Positions 8,128-16,740 of a DNA stretch of 64,000 bases are shown here, in pieces. The stretch is from S015-6 sp964384945 (GTDB lineage Bacteria > Desulfobacterota > DSWW01). Within the stretch, counting starts at the first letter, position 1. Each line of letters opens with the position of its first letter. The notes beneath the pieces are model-generated. The model saw only the letters and a list, made by a program, of their open reading frames with translations. It did not search any database and was not told where the DNA came from. Made by a program: the position numbers and the translations under genes. Location of the stretch: the NCBI GenBank assembly GCA_964384945.1, contig CAYLMK010000004.1, forward strand, positions 1-64,000, in the 5' to 3' direction.

Positions 8128-8934
8128 CTACTTCGCCTTCGGGGCCAGGGGCACGTACGCGGCCGGCTCGATGACCCGGAAAGTGAAGCTCTCGGTGACG
8201 AAGAGGGTGACTTCGGTGCTCGTGTGCGACTGGTAGCCCACCGCGAAGTCCTGGCCGATGATCAATTCCAGATCCTGGCCCCGCGTCGACACGAGGAACC
8301 CGCCCTTGGAGGAATGGCTGTAGACGATGGGTCCGCCCAGAAGACCCTGGACATGCTGCTGCAGGGGGAATCCCTCGGCGTAGCTTGCCACCAGCTGCCA
8401 GAGGTCCGGGTTTACGACCAGTGCGTAAGGGCCGCCGATGGAGGCCGCGATCAGGATGCCGACGCCCTGGGAGACGGCCTCGAGGAACCCCGCAGGGGTC
8501 TTTGCGAAGGCGATCGGCTTGTGGCGGCAGGCCTGCTGCATACCGACGATGCAGGCCGGCTCGAATCCGTTGAGGATCGCGTTCTCTTCGAACAAGGCGA
8601 TCTTTCGGGAGGCATCTTCGAGGGACTTGAGTTCGATATCTTTGGCGCCGCGGATGATATTGTCGAGCTCCCAGACATCCAGAACGAAGGAGGCGCGGCA
8701 CTCGACCAGGGGCTGCACCGCGTGGATACCGTACTGGACATCTTCCTTTTTCTGTCCTTTCGGCACCTCGAGGCGTCCGAGCGGAACGGCCGCGTAGTCC
8801 CAGCCCTGGGGCCCCACCACATCGACGAATTTGCGAGCGGACAGATAGGCCGTGAGCACCAGCCTAGCCTGTCGGTCGATCTCCTGCCAGGCTTCGAGCG
8901 TGATCGGTGCGAGGGTTCGCTTCAGAATGTCCAT
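8128..8934 (-). CDS. enc: Encapsulin nanocompartment shell protein (family 1, linocin-M18/CFP29 type)
   Basis: Predicted 268-residue protein with the HK97-like fold that self-assembles into icosahedral shells. The N-terminus MDILKRTLAPITLEAWQEID, followed by LSARKFVDVVGPQGWDYAAV, is nearly diagnostic of family 1 encapsulins, and the length is typical. The C-terminus ends SFTFRVIEPAAYVPLAPKAK. ATG 8934 follows AAAGGAGAG. It lies between a same-strand acyl-CoA dehydrogenase-rubredoxin gene and a divergent crotonase gene. No classic cargo (DyP peroxidase, ferritin-like protein, hemerythrin) is adjacent, and I saw no clear cargo-loading peptide of the form LTVGSLR at the end of any neighbour. Cargo is therefore unknown. 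Confidence 0.95.
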   Translation of the reverse strand: MDILKRTLAPITLEAWQEIDRQARLVLTAYLSARKFVDVVGPQGWDYAAVPLGRLEVPKGQKKEDVQYGIHAVQPLVECRASFVLDVWELDNIIRGAKDIELKSLEDASRKIALFEENAILNGFEPACIVGMQQACRHKPIAFAKTPAGFLEAVSQGVGILIAASIGGPYALVVNPDLWQLVASYAEGFPLQQHVQGLLGGPIVYSHSSKGGFLVSTRGQDLELIIGQDFAVGYQSHTSTEVTLFVTESFTFRVIEPAAYVPLAPKAK

Positions 8935-9060
8935 TCGTCTCTCCTTTCCTCTTTCTTTTTGCATATACTGTTGCTCGGAACATGGGAAAGGGTTCAAAAA
9001 CGTGGTATGAGTGGAAACCGGCACTTCCTTGCCAGCGGGCTCGAACCGGGAGGCGCAAAC

Positions 9061-9948
9061 ATGAGCTACGAGACCATTCTTTACGGGAGAAAGGGAAGGA
9101 TCGGGACGATCACCCTGAACCGGCCCGAGAAGTTCAACACCATACGGCCGCCCATGCCTGCGGAGATCGAATCGGCTCTGGCGGAAGCGAATGCGGACGG
9201 AGAAGTGCGGGTCATCGTCCTGCAGGGAGCGGGCGAGGCCTTTTGCGCCGGCTTCGATTTTTCCGGGGGACTCGAGCACTTCGCCGGCTGGGGCGGGCAG
9301 CCCGACGGCCGGGCCTGGGACCCGGGAAGGGACCTGATGATGGTGGCGAGCCCGTTCACAGGCCCTGTGCCCAAGTTCATGAGCATCTGGAGAAGCCCCA
9401 AGCCGGTGATCGCCAAGGTGCACGGATGGTGCGTGGGCGGCGGCTCGGACATGGCCCTTCTTTCCGACGTGATCATCGCAGCCGAGGACGCAAGATTCGG
9501 CACCCCCTATTCCAGGGTCTGGGGGTGCTACCTGACCGGGATGTGGTTCTACCGCCTGGGGCTGACGAAGACCAAGCTGCTCGCCCTGACCGGGGACAGC
9601 CTGTCCGGCAGGGAGGCGGCCGAGATGGACCTCATCAACATCGCGGTTCCGAGGGACAAGCTCGATGAGGAGGTCGAGTACTGGGCGAACCGGATGGCCC
9701 AGTGCCCCGTCTCCCAGCTCGCGGCCATGAAGCTCTCCGTGAACCAGGCTTTTGACAACATGGGGCTCGCCAACACCCAGCTTGTCGGGTCGATCCTCGA
9801 CGGCTACATGCGGAACACGCCCGAGGCCCTGGAGTTCGTCAAGACGGCCAAGGAGAAGGGAGTGGCGGCAGCCATCGCCGAGAGGGACCGGCCCTTCGGG
9901 GACTACAGCCAGGGGCCTCCCTCCATGAAGCCCGCCCGCGGGAAATAG
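9061..9948 (+). CDS. Crotonase/enoyl-CoA hydratase family protein
   Basis: Predicted 295-residue enzyme. LNRPEKFNTI near residue 20, FCAGFDF near 62 and HGWCVGGGSDMALLSDVIIA near 121-140 mark the crotonase fold and its oxyanion hole. The usual PE at the catalytic loop is replaced by PYSRVWGCYLTG near 150, so the reaction could be hydration, isomerisation or another crotonase chemistry. The C-terminus (AAAIAERDRPFGDYSQGPP) is typical of a group of 290-300 residue members. ATG 9061 follows GGGAGG. It is divergent from the encapsulin gene across 126 bp, which should hold both promoters. Confidence 0.88.
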   Translation: MSYETILYGRKGRIGTITLNRPEKFNTIRPPMPAEIESALAEANADGEVRVIVLQGAGEAFCAGFDFSGGLEHFAGWGGQPDGRAWDPGRDLMMVASPFTGPVPKFMSIWRSPKPVIAKVHGWCVGGGSDMALLSDVIIAAEDARFGTPYSRVWGCYLTGMWFYRLGLTKTKLLALTGDSLSGREAAEMDLINIAVPRDKLDEEVEYWANRMAQCPVSQLAAMKLSVNQAFDNMGLANTQLVGSILDGYMRNTPEALEFVKTAKEKGVAAAIAERDRPFGDYSQGPPSMKPARGK

Positions 9949-10066
9949 CGGAAGGCGGGGCCCGGCAAACAAACGGGCAGGGTCTTGCGACCGTCCGCGT
10001 CGGCCCCTGCATCAAATGCATTGGGGAATTCATGCAAACACGAAACCTGCGTTGGGAGGTGCAAGG

Positions 10067-10612
10067 ATGCGGCTGACCGCGGGAGACAAGGCAAGGGATT
10101 TCGAAGTGAAGGATCTTTCGGGCAGCAAGGTTTCCCTTGGGGAGTATCGGGGCAAGCGGTTGATGCTGTCTTTTTACCGGTACGCGTCGTGTCCCTTGTG
10201 CAACCTGAGGGTTCACGAACTTGCCGGGCATTACGATTCCATGAAGGAGAAGGGCTTGCTTATGCTCGCCTTTTTCCAGTCGCCGGAGGACAGTATCCGC
10301 CGATACGTGGGCAAGCAGGATCCCCCCTTCAGGATCGTGGCCGATCCGGAACGGAAGGTGTACCGCCTCTACGGGGTCGAGTCCTCATGGGCGGGTTTCC
10401 TGAAGGGATCCCTCCGGGTCTCCTCGATGATCGCTGCCGCAGGTAAGGGCTTTTTCCCCGGCAAGATGGAGGGCGACAAGGCGATGATACCGGCCGATTT
10501 CCTCATCGGCCCGGACCTGATCGTAGAGAGGGCCTACTACGGAGCCGATATCGGGGACCACATGCCTCTGGAGGACATCACGGCCTGGCTGGCGTCTTCG
10601 AAAAGCGAATAG
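10067..10612 (+). CDS. AhpC/TSA-type peroxiredoxin-like protein
   Basis: Predicted 181-residue thioredoxin-fold protein. FYRYASCPLCNLRVHEL near residue 37-53 carries a CxxC at the position of the peroxidatic cysteine, and the N-terminal GDKARDFEVKDLSGSKVSL is typical of the AhpC/TSA family. It probably reduces peroxides in the cytoplasm using thioredoxin-like partners. ATG 10067 follows GGGAGGTGCAAGG. It follows the crotonase gene by 118 bp on the same strand and converges with the methyltransferase gene, whose stop is 7 bp away. Confidence 0.82.
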   Translation: MRLTAGDKARDFEVKDLSGSKVSLGEYRGKRLMLSFYRYASCPLCNLRVHELAGHYDSMKEKGLLMLAFFQSPEDSIRRYVGKQDPPFRIVADPERKVYRLYGVESSWAGFLKGSLRVSSMIAAAGKGFFPGKMEGDKAMIPADFLIGPDLIVERAYYGADIGDHMPLEDITAWLASSKSE

Positions 10613-10619
10613 TGCCGTA

Positions 10620-11684
10620 TCAATCTTCCTCCAGGATTCCGTCCTTGAGTGCCTTCAGGTTGGGAACCGGCATCGGCGAAAGGAAGCCGTTCTCCGGGTT
10701 GAACATCATGCGGTAGGACACCGCCGCATTGCCCTGCCGGCTCATCACGTCCCATCCCCGCACCAGATAAGGGCACTCGTCGTTGAAGCAGATGTACATG
10801 TAGTCGTGTTGCCAGATGTTGAAAGGCGAATCCGGGATCAGCCACTTCTTCATCTTCCGGCCGCAGTGGGGGCAACACAGGGTCCTTTTGACCTCCTCTC
10901 GCTGCGCCCGCATCTGTTCGGCCGTCAGGGTCCGCGCTTCTTCCTGCGGGATGGACGGCCTTCGGATTCTCTTCGGATCCCCGCCCTTCTTCTCGGCATA
11001 GACAGCATAGATCGGATCACTCGGAAGCCCGCTGTCCGCGTACTTGTCATCCTTGGGCCTGGGCTTTCCCTTCGAGGTGAAAACCACCGGCTTCTCGAAT
11101 CGTTCGCCGGCCCCGAAGTAGTCTTCCACCAGCAGGATACGTTCCGGCTCGCTCGATTCCCTCCAGACCTTCACCACCTTTTCCGGAAACATGCGGTTGG
11201 AAAAGATGACCAGGAAAAGCCCCCCCGGCTTGAGTATTCTCGCCACCTCGCGAAACACCTGAAAGGGCTTGATCATGTAGTCCACGGAGGCCGTGTTCAG
11301 GACCACATCGAAGCGGTTGTCTTCAAAGGGCAGGACGGGATCCATGTTCAGGTCGTGCAGTACGATTTCCGTCAGGGCCCGGTTCCTGGAAAGCTCGTTT
11401 TCATTCAGGCCGAGGCCCACGACCTCGTCGGCATCGATGGATTTGGGGATGTGGGAGTCCCACCCGGCCATCAGATCCAGGATGGCCGGCCTCTTTTCCA
11501 CGACAAGCGTCCTGATGAGTCTCTCGACCGTGGCCAGGGCCACCGCGTCGAGGTGTTCCACAAACCGGTCACGGGAATAGAAATGCCTGTCATCGGATTC
11601 GTCGTTCCTGGAGAATCCGTCCCCGCTGTTCAAGAACTCCTCCATGCTGCAGCGAGCATTTTCTTCGAGGTGGGGGCTGTTCAT
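10620..11684 (-). CDS. Class I SAM-dependent methyltransferase with C-terminal zinc-ribbon-like domain
   Basis: Predicted 354-residue protein. The methyltransferase core covers about residues 60-210: AILDLMAGWDSHIP in place of the usual glycine-rich SAM motif, then LPFEDNRFDVVLNTASVDY and VARILKPGGLFLVIFSNR. The C-terminal 90 residues hold CCPHCGRKM and CFNDECPY, a probable zinc site. The weakened motif I makes substrate and activity uncertain. ATG 11684 follows AGGAAGGAATCG. The gap upstream, 11685-12036, holds the palindromic element described separately. Confidence 0.8.
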   Translation of the reverse strand: MNSPHLEENARCSMEEFLNSGDGFSRNDESDDRHFYSRDRFVEHLDAVALATVERLIRTLVVEKRPAILDLMAGWDSHIPKSIDADEVVGLGLNENELSRNRALTEIVLHDLNMDPVLPFEDNRFDVVLNTASVDYMIKPFQVFREVARILKPGGLFLVIFSNRMFPEKVVKVWRESSEPERILLVEDYFGAGERFEKPVVFTSKGKPRPKDDKYADSGLPSDPIYAVYAEKKGGDPKRIRRPSIPQEEARTLTAEQMRAQREEVKRTLCCPHCGRKMKKWLIPDSPFNIWQHDYMYICFNDECPYLVRGWDVMSRQGNAAVSYRMMFNPENGFLSPMPVPNLKALKDGILEED

Positions 11685-11800
11685 CGATTCCTTCCTTTCT
11701 GTACCACCACGGCGCGTTCCCTTTACCGTGCGTCGGATGCCGAAATCGGGTTGATAACCTGGCCTGCCTCCCCAAGTGGGGAGGGATAATAAAGTCGTAT

Positions 11801-11950
11801 ATCTGCCGCGGCTGAGCCGCGGGCGAAGCGGCGGTATTGCTCGCCGTGACGACCGTCGGATCAAGCCGCCTGATGGACGGCGCTCCGCGCCGGCCTCAGG
11901 CGGCTGCTCCAGCCGCGGCAGATGGCACGGCGCGAAGCGTCCGTGCCATC
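11801..11950. repeat. 150-bp nested palindromic element, copy B of the dispersed repeat
   Basis: Three exact inverted repeats fold this segment. ATCTGCCGCGGCTG (11801-11814) pairs with CAGCCGCGGCAGAT (11910-11923). AGCCGCCTGA (11864-11873) pairs with TCAGGCGGCT (11896-11905) around an inner GGCGC-TCC-GCGCC hairpin. GATGGCACGG (11921-11930) pairs with CCGTGCCATC (11941-11950). Positions 11803-11860 match the shorter copy at 6526-6583 at 52 of 58 sites. No open reading frame of note is present. The form suggests a REP/BIME-like or miniature mobile element. Confidence 0.78.
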
Positions 11951-12036
11951 TAAATTTAGATGCAATGGTGGGCACGTTCCGTCGCTCGGCAACCGCAGAC
12001 CATTGGGAGGAAATCGGTAGCCGGAAACTACCCCCC

Positions 12037-12870
12037 TCAGCGGGACAGGCCTCGAAGGAATTCCAGCACCGCCCGGTTCCATCGGCCCGGATCTTCGAAG
12101 TAGGTGGAATGCCCGCTCGCCGGTATCTCGATGACCCGGGCACCTGCCATGAAACCCGCGGCAGCCCGGATGTCCTCGCCGGGAAACAGGGGATCCAGGG
12201 AGGAGGCCACGAAGAGCACAGGGGCCGCAAGCCCCCGGAGATCATCCTTCGTATAGCCAGTCTGCATCAGTTCCAGGAAGGCCGACATGGGGGTGGGCGG
12301 CGCGAGGCTCGAGATCTGCGTGTACAGAAAGGCCCTGGCAGGCTCCCTTTCCGGGAAGTCCGGGGCCAGGCAGGGATGCTCCCCGCCTACGGGCAGGTTC
12401 GGCTGGAGAAGTGCTGCGGCGACACGTTCGCGGGCCTGCCGGGTCTCCTCGGAGGGGTCCGAAACCCGGATGCCGCCGATCGTGTTGGCCATGACCAGGG
12501 ACCTGACACGGTCGGGATACCGCAGGGCGAACCCCAGAATGACCCATCCGCCCATGGACTGGCCCACGAGATGGGCCCTGTCGATTGCCAGGTGGTCCAG
12601 AAGGGCCGCCAGGTCCATGACCGCAGCGCCGGGCCCGGATCGATCCGACCGATTCGTGGAACGGCCGAAGCCGCGCTGATCCCAGGTAACGACCCTGTAC
12701 CGGGATACGAAGACAGGAACCTGCTGATACCAGCTCGCGTGGTTTCCTCCCGCCCCGTGGCAGAACACGACAGCCTCCCCCTCGCCGGAGGCCTCGTAAT
12801 AGATCTCCTCGCCGTCGGAGGCGAGGAACCCTGTCGAGCGCTCGAACGCCTTCCTGCCAGGCTCTTGCAT
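12037..12870 (-). CDS. Alpha/beta-hydrolase
   Basis: Predicted 277-residue single-domain hydrolase. FCHGAGGNHASW near residue 37 gives the oxyanion region, GQSMGG near 103 the nucleophile serine, SSLDPLFP near 228 the acid and SGHSTYF near 252 the histidine, a complete triad. The substrate is unknown; the cap region resembles small-ester or lactone hydrolases. It lies 10 bp downstream of the PPOX-type gene on the same strand, so the two are probably co-transcribed. Confidence 0.88.
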   Translation of the reverse strand: MQEPGRKAFERSTGFLASDGEEIYYEASGEGEAVVFCHGAGGNHASWYQQVPVFVSRYRVVTWDQRGFGRSTNRSDRSGPGAAVMDLAALLDHLAIDRAHLVGQSMGGWVILGFALRYPDRVRSLVMANTIGGIRVSDPSEETRQARERVAAALLQPNLPVGGEHPCLAPDFPEREPARAFLYTQISSLAPPTPMSAFLELMQTGYTKDDLRGLAAPVLFVASSLDPLFPGEDIRAAAGFMAGARVIEIPASGHSTYFEDPGRWNRAVLEFLRGLSR

Positions 12871-12880
12871 GGGCGACCTC

Positions 12881-13315
12881 TCAAAGGGTGATGTGGTAGG
12901 AATCGGTGACCCCGTCGAGAAAAAGAAAGCTCTTCGCCCTTACCGATATGACCTCAGCCTCCGGGTGGCTCAGAAACTGCTTCATGTCGGGATGCCGGAC
13001 CAGGAACTGCTCCAGGATCCGCTTCCTCTTCCCCTCGTTCTCAACCGCGTGAAAGATGCCGTGTACGGTCAGGGCCTGGATCTTTTCCCGCTCGATGGGC
13101 AATCGATCGCACCGGTTGTCCACGAGGAGGCTCACCTGCTCATTGGCGAGAAGGTTCGCGTACTTGGTCGTGGCTCTGTGCGTAACCATGTAGATCCATT
13201 CCGCTTCCTCGTCCGCCACATAGGCCATCAGCGAGCAGTGAGGCTTGCCCTCCCGCGCGGTTGCCAGGACGCACATGTCCTTTTCTTTGAGAAACGACTT
13301 GATTCGGTCTTGCAT
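12881..13315 (-). CDS. Pyridoxamine 5'-phosphate oxidase-like (PPOX-type) flavin-binding protein
   Basis: Predicted 144-residue split-barrel protein. CVLATAREGKPHCSLMAYV near residue 15 and THRATTKYANLLANEQVSLL near 46-65 are typical of PPOX/FMN-binding proteins. The family binds FMN, F420 or haem; the reaction is not known. A paralogue with the same signature is encoded at 23585-24043. It lies directly upstream of the alpha/beta-hydrolase gene. Confidence 0.82.
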   Translation of the reverse strand: MQDRIKSFLKEKDMCVLATAREGKPHCSLMAYVADEEAEWIYMVTHRATTKYANLLANEQVSLLVDNRCDRLPIEREKIQALTVHGIFHAVENEGKRKRILEQFLVRHPDMKQFLSHPEAEVISVRAKSFLFLDGVTDSYHITL

Positions 13316-13459
13316 TCTCGGGTGCCTTTCGCCTCTGTCCTCCGGATGATTCCCTCGGGGCGGGGCGGGCCTCGGAGGAATCCCTCTCGTTGCACGTAGA
13401 TTCTCAGGTACATTCTAGGGAACTTCCCGGGGGCAGGCAAATCGATCCGTTCGGTCGCC

Positions 13460-14992
13460 TCATCCGCAGCGAACGCGCGGGTCGAGGCTCGGGTCGAAGG
13501 GAACAGGCCCGGCGACCACCGGTCTTCCGACACGCTGCGCAATCGTCCGCAGCATTCCCCGGAAGAGCCACACGTGGACCGGATAGAAGGCCCACCAGTA
13601 AAGAATCCCGAAAATTCCCCTGGGGAGAAATGTGGAGATCTGCCGCAGCTCGCTCTCCCCGTCTGCCGTCCGCATCACGCGAAACTCCAGGGTGGCCTCT
13701 CCGGGAAGCTTCATTTCGGCGAGCAGCAAGAGCCGGTTCGGCGGGCTCACCTCCAGGACCCTCCAGAAGTCCAGGGCGTCTCCGGCGTACAGTTCCTCGG
13801 GATGCCTGCGGCCCCTCCGTATCCCGCTCCCCCCTGAAAGCATGTCCATCCAGCCGCGAACGACCCAGAGAAAATCCCCGAAATACCAGCCGTTGGAACC
13901 GCCCAGCCTGCTGATGGGCACCCAGAGCTCCTCCGGCTCGGCCCGCAGCCGGATGCGGTGGGCGCACGTCAGCGCGGTTCCCCCGGCATACGGGGCATCC
14001 CCTTCCCGGACCCACTCAGGGGGCGCAACGCTGCCTGCATCGGTCCAGCTCGTCTCCACGCGCTGCTGCGCGACCCGCTCGAGGGCGAGGCGTATGGCCT
14101 CCCGGCAGGTCAGGCGGGCGCCGGGTATCATATCCAGGATCCGGTTGTCCTTGCACAGGACCGGAACCGAGAGCCCTTCGGCCAGAGGCCTGGCGATCGA
14201 GGCGTGGACCGGGGTAACCAGATGGATCCAGTAGGAACTGAGCCTCGGTGTAAGGACCGGAACCGGCACGACCAGGCGCTTTCTCAGGCGGGCCTCTTCC
14301 GCATATATGTCCATGATCTGACGGTAGGTCAGGATCTCCGGGCCCCCGATCTCCAGGATTTCGCCTCGGGTCTCATCGTTCTCCAGACAACCCTTGAGAT
14401 AGCGAAGAACGTCCCGGATCGCGATCGGCTGGGACGGCGTGCGCACCCATCGGGGCGTGACCATGACCGGAAGTCGGTCGACCAGATAGCGCAGAATCTC
14501 GAAGGAAGCGCTTCCGGACCCCAGGATCATGCCGCACCGGAGGTAGGTGCAGGGAACCGGGCCGGAACGCAGAATTCCGGCCACTTCGTGGCGGGAACGA
14601 AGATGCTTGCTCAGGACGCCCCCCTCTTCCCCGAGACCTCCGAGGTAGATGATCCGATCGGCGCCCGCGTCCCGCGCGGCCGCCGCCATGTTGGCCGCCG
14701 CTTCCCGGTCCTTCTGCTCGAAGCTCCTGTGGGAGCCGCTCATGGAGTGCACGAGGTAGTAGATCGCCCAGCACCCTTGCGCGGCCCGGGTTAAGGAATC
14801 CCGGTCCAGGGCGTCGCCGGCCGCGATCTCTATGCGCGGGTGCCCTGCCCAGGGCCGGCAGGTCAGCTTGCCCACGGAACGGGCCATGGCCCGGACCCTG
14901 TAGCCTGATTCGAGGAGGAGAGGAACGAGCCTCCCTCCCACATAACCGGTTGCCCCGGTGACCAGAACCGGCCCGGACCTGTTCGTAACCAT
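13460..14992 (-). CDS. SDR-family NAD(P)-binding oxidoreductase with DUF2867-type C-terminal domain
   Basis: Predicted 510-residue protein. The first 300 residues are an atypical SDR: VLVTGATGYVGGRLVPLL binds NAD(P) at the N-terminus, and IIYLGGLGEEGG near 115 replaces the usual catalytic segment. The C-terminal 170 residues (WYFGDFLWVVRGWMDML and later LYWWAFYPVHVWLF) are the DUF2867 region, a START-like ligand-binding fold. This two-part protein is a regular companion of photolyase genes in light-stress loci. It is divergent from the photolyase gene across about 165 bp, where regulatory signals for both should lie. Confidence 0.88.
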   Translation of the reverse strand: MVTNRSGPVLVTGATGYVGGRLVPLLLESGYRVRAMARSVGKLTCRPWAGHPRIEIAAGDALDRDSLTRAAQGCWAIYYLVHSMSGSHRSFEQKDREAAANMAAAARDAGADRIIYLGGLGEEGGVLSKHLRSRHEVAGILRSGPVPCTYLRCGMILGSGSASFEILRYLVDRLPVMVTPRWVRTPSQPIAIRDVLRYLKGCLENDETRGEILEIGGPEILTYRQIMDIYAEEARLRKRLVVPVPVLTPRLSSYWIHLVTPVHASIARPLAEGLSVPVLCKDNRILDMIPGARLTCREAIRLALERVAQQRVETSWTDAGSVAPPEWVREGDAPYAGGTALTCAHRIRLRAEPEELWVPISRLGGSNGWYFGDFLWVVRGWMDMLSGGSGIRRGRRHPEELYAGDALDFWRVLEVSPPNRLLLLAEMKLPGEATLEFRVMRTADGESELRQISTFLPRGIFGILYWWAFYPVHVWLFRGMLRTIAQRVGRPVVAGPVPFDPSLDPRVRCG

Positions 14993-15157
14993 GAATACCT
15001 CCTCTCACGCGATTCACGCGGTCAAGCGCTCGAAAGAAAGGGATGCATGCATCCCTCATAACGATCCATGCATCTCTTCCCTCGACGGCAAGAGAGCCCC
15101 GGCCCTGCCGACGTCTATCGATGAGCAGCCTCTCCAGCCCCCAGGAAGAGAAGAACC

Positions 15158-16624
15158 TTGCCGAAGGTACCCGAGATCCGAATCCGGCTTGCCAACCAGT
15201 CCCCGGTCAATCCCCGCGGGGATTTCGTCCTGTACTGGATGATAGCAGCCCGGAGAGTCGAGAGAAACTTCGGGCTCCAGCGGGCCGTGGAGTGGTGTAC
15301 GGAACTCGGCAAGCCGCTGGTGGTGTTGGAGGCGCTTCGCTGCGGCTACCCATGGGCCAGCGACAGGCTTCACCGGTTCATCCTGGACGGGATGGTCGAC
15401 AACCGCGAGCGGCTGCTGGGAAAGCCGGTGCTCTACTACCCGTACCTCGAGTTCGCCCACGGCGAAGGAAAAGGCCTTCTGCGCGCCATGGCCGAACTGT
15501 CCTGCACCGTCGTGACCGACGATTTTCCGACCTTCTTTCTTCCCCGCATGCTCGAGGCCGCCGGGCCGAGGCTTCCGGTCCGCCTTGAGGCCGTGGACTC
15601 GAACGGAATCCTCCCCATGGCCGCCACGGACCGTGTGTTCCTGACCGCCTTCTCGTTCCGGAGGTTTCTGCAGGGCACATTGCGGGAGCACCTGGGGTCT
15701 GCGCCGGTGGAGGATCCTATCGGGGGCGCTTCTCTGCCTGCCCCTCCTGCTATCACCGGCAAACTCCGAAAAAGATGGCCCGTCGCGGGCCCCGGGGTTC
15801 TTGCTGCCGATGCCCAAGGGTTGAAGGCCTTCGCGATCGACCACCGGGTGGAGCCCTCTCCGATCCGCGGCGGCGCGAAAGAGGCCTCCGCCGCCCTGGA
15901 CAGGTTCCTGGCAGAGCGGCTCGACCGTTACGCCGAGGAGGGAAATCACCCTGACAGCGAGGTAACCAGCGGCCTTTCTCCCTACCTTCACTTCGGGCAC
16001 ATCTCCTCCCACGAAGTCTTCGCCCGGCTCGCCCGGCACGAGGCGTGGTCCCCGCGCCGGCTCGCTGCAAAGGCCACGGGCGGCAGGTCCGGCTGGTGGC
16101 GGATGAGCGAGGGGGCGGAACGGTTCCTCGACCAGTTGATCACCTGGCGGGAACTGGGCTACAACATGTGCTCCAAGAGATCGGATCACATGGACTTCGA
16201 CTCCCTGCCCGACTGGGCCAGGGAAACCCTGGAGCGGCATGCCCGGGATCCTCGCCACACCGTCTATTCGTTGCAGGAGTTTGAGGCCGCCCGAACCCAC
16301 GATCCCCTCTGGAATGCGGCCCAGAGGCAACTGCTCCGGGAAGGGCGCATACACAACTACCTTCGCATGATCTGGGGAAAGAAGATCCTCGAATGGTCGC
16401 CTTCCCCCCGGCAGGCCCTGGCGATCATGATCGAACTGAACGACAAGTACGCTCTGGACGGCAGGGACCCGAACTCCTACAGCGGGATCTTCTGGACGCT
16501 GGGACGCTACGACCGACCCTGGGCGCCGGAGCGCCCGATTCTTGGAAAGATTCGGTACATGAGTTCGGGCAACACGGAGCGAAAGCTCCGCCTCAAGAAC
16601 TACCTCAAGCGTTACGGTTCCTGA
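15158..16624 (+). CDS. phr: Class II deoxyribodipyrimidine photolyase
   Basis: Predicted 488-residue FAD enzyme that repairs UV-induced pyrimidine dimers with blue light. The N-terminal Rossmann part holds GDFVLYWMIAARR near 20. The helical FAD domain holds SGLSPYLHFGHIS near 272, QLITWRELGYNMC near 330 and NYLRMIWGKKILEW near 400, hallmarks of class II. The start is uncertain: TTG 15158 follows AGGAAGAGAAGAA, and the first in-frame ATG, at about 15238, would cut into the conserved domain. It occupies the centre of the photo-stress-like gene set. In an otherwise anaerobic gene complement this points to at least occasional light exposure or inheritance from such a lineage. Confidence 0.92.
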   Translation: MPKVPEIRIRLANQSPVNPRGDFVLYWMIAARRVERNFGLQRAVEWCTELGKPLVVLEALRCGYPWASDRLHRFILDGMVDNRERLLGKPVLYYPYLEFAHGEGKGLLRAMAELSCTVVTDDFPTFFLPRMLEAAGPRLPVRLEAVDSNGILPMAATDRVFLTAFSFRRFLQGTLREHLGSAPVEDPIGGASLPAPPAITGKLRKRWPVAGPGVLAADAQGLKAFAIDHRVEPSPIRGGAKEASAALDRFLAERLDRYAEEGNHPDSEVTSGLSPYLHFGHISSHEVFARLARHEAWSPRRLAAKATGGRSGWWRMSEGAERFLDQLITWRELGYNMCSKRSDHMDFDSLPDWARETLERHARDPRHTVYSLQEFEAARTHDPLWNAAQRQLLREGRIHNYLRMIWGKKILEWSPSPRQALAIMIELNDKYALDGRDPNSYSGIFWTLGRYDRPWAPERPILGKIRYMSSGNTERKLRLKNYLKRYGS

Positions 16625-16647
16625 ATGATTCAGGCTCGCAGGAGGAA

Positions 16648-16678
16648 AGGGGCGGATATTATGCTTCTACCCGCCCCT
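16648..16678. terminator. Hairpin between convergent photolyase and TPR genes
   Basis: AGGGGCGG (16648-16655) pairs exactly with CCGCCCCT (16671-16678) around a 15-base AT-richer loop. It sits in the 116-bp gap where the two genes converge, the right place for a shared terminator. No T-run follows on either strand. Confidence 0.4.
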
Positions 16679-16740
16679 GTCGGACCGCGGGTTCAAGATG
16701 CTCACATGCAGGAGGTGAGCCGAATGAAACGGTCTCATGT

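Noticed and set aside
9018..9033. Sigma54-like CGGCACTTCCTTGC upstream of the crotonase gene
   Set aside because: The GG and GC doublets are 9 bases apart, one short of the strict sigma54 spacing of 10, and no activator gene is near.
10390..10430. KGSLRVSSM in the peroxiredoxin as an encapsulin cargo-loading peptide
   Set aside because: The motif is internal to the folded domain; loading peptides lie at the extreme C-terminus after a flexible linker.
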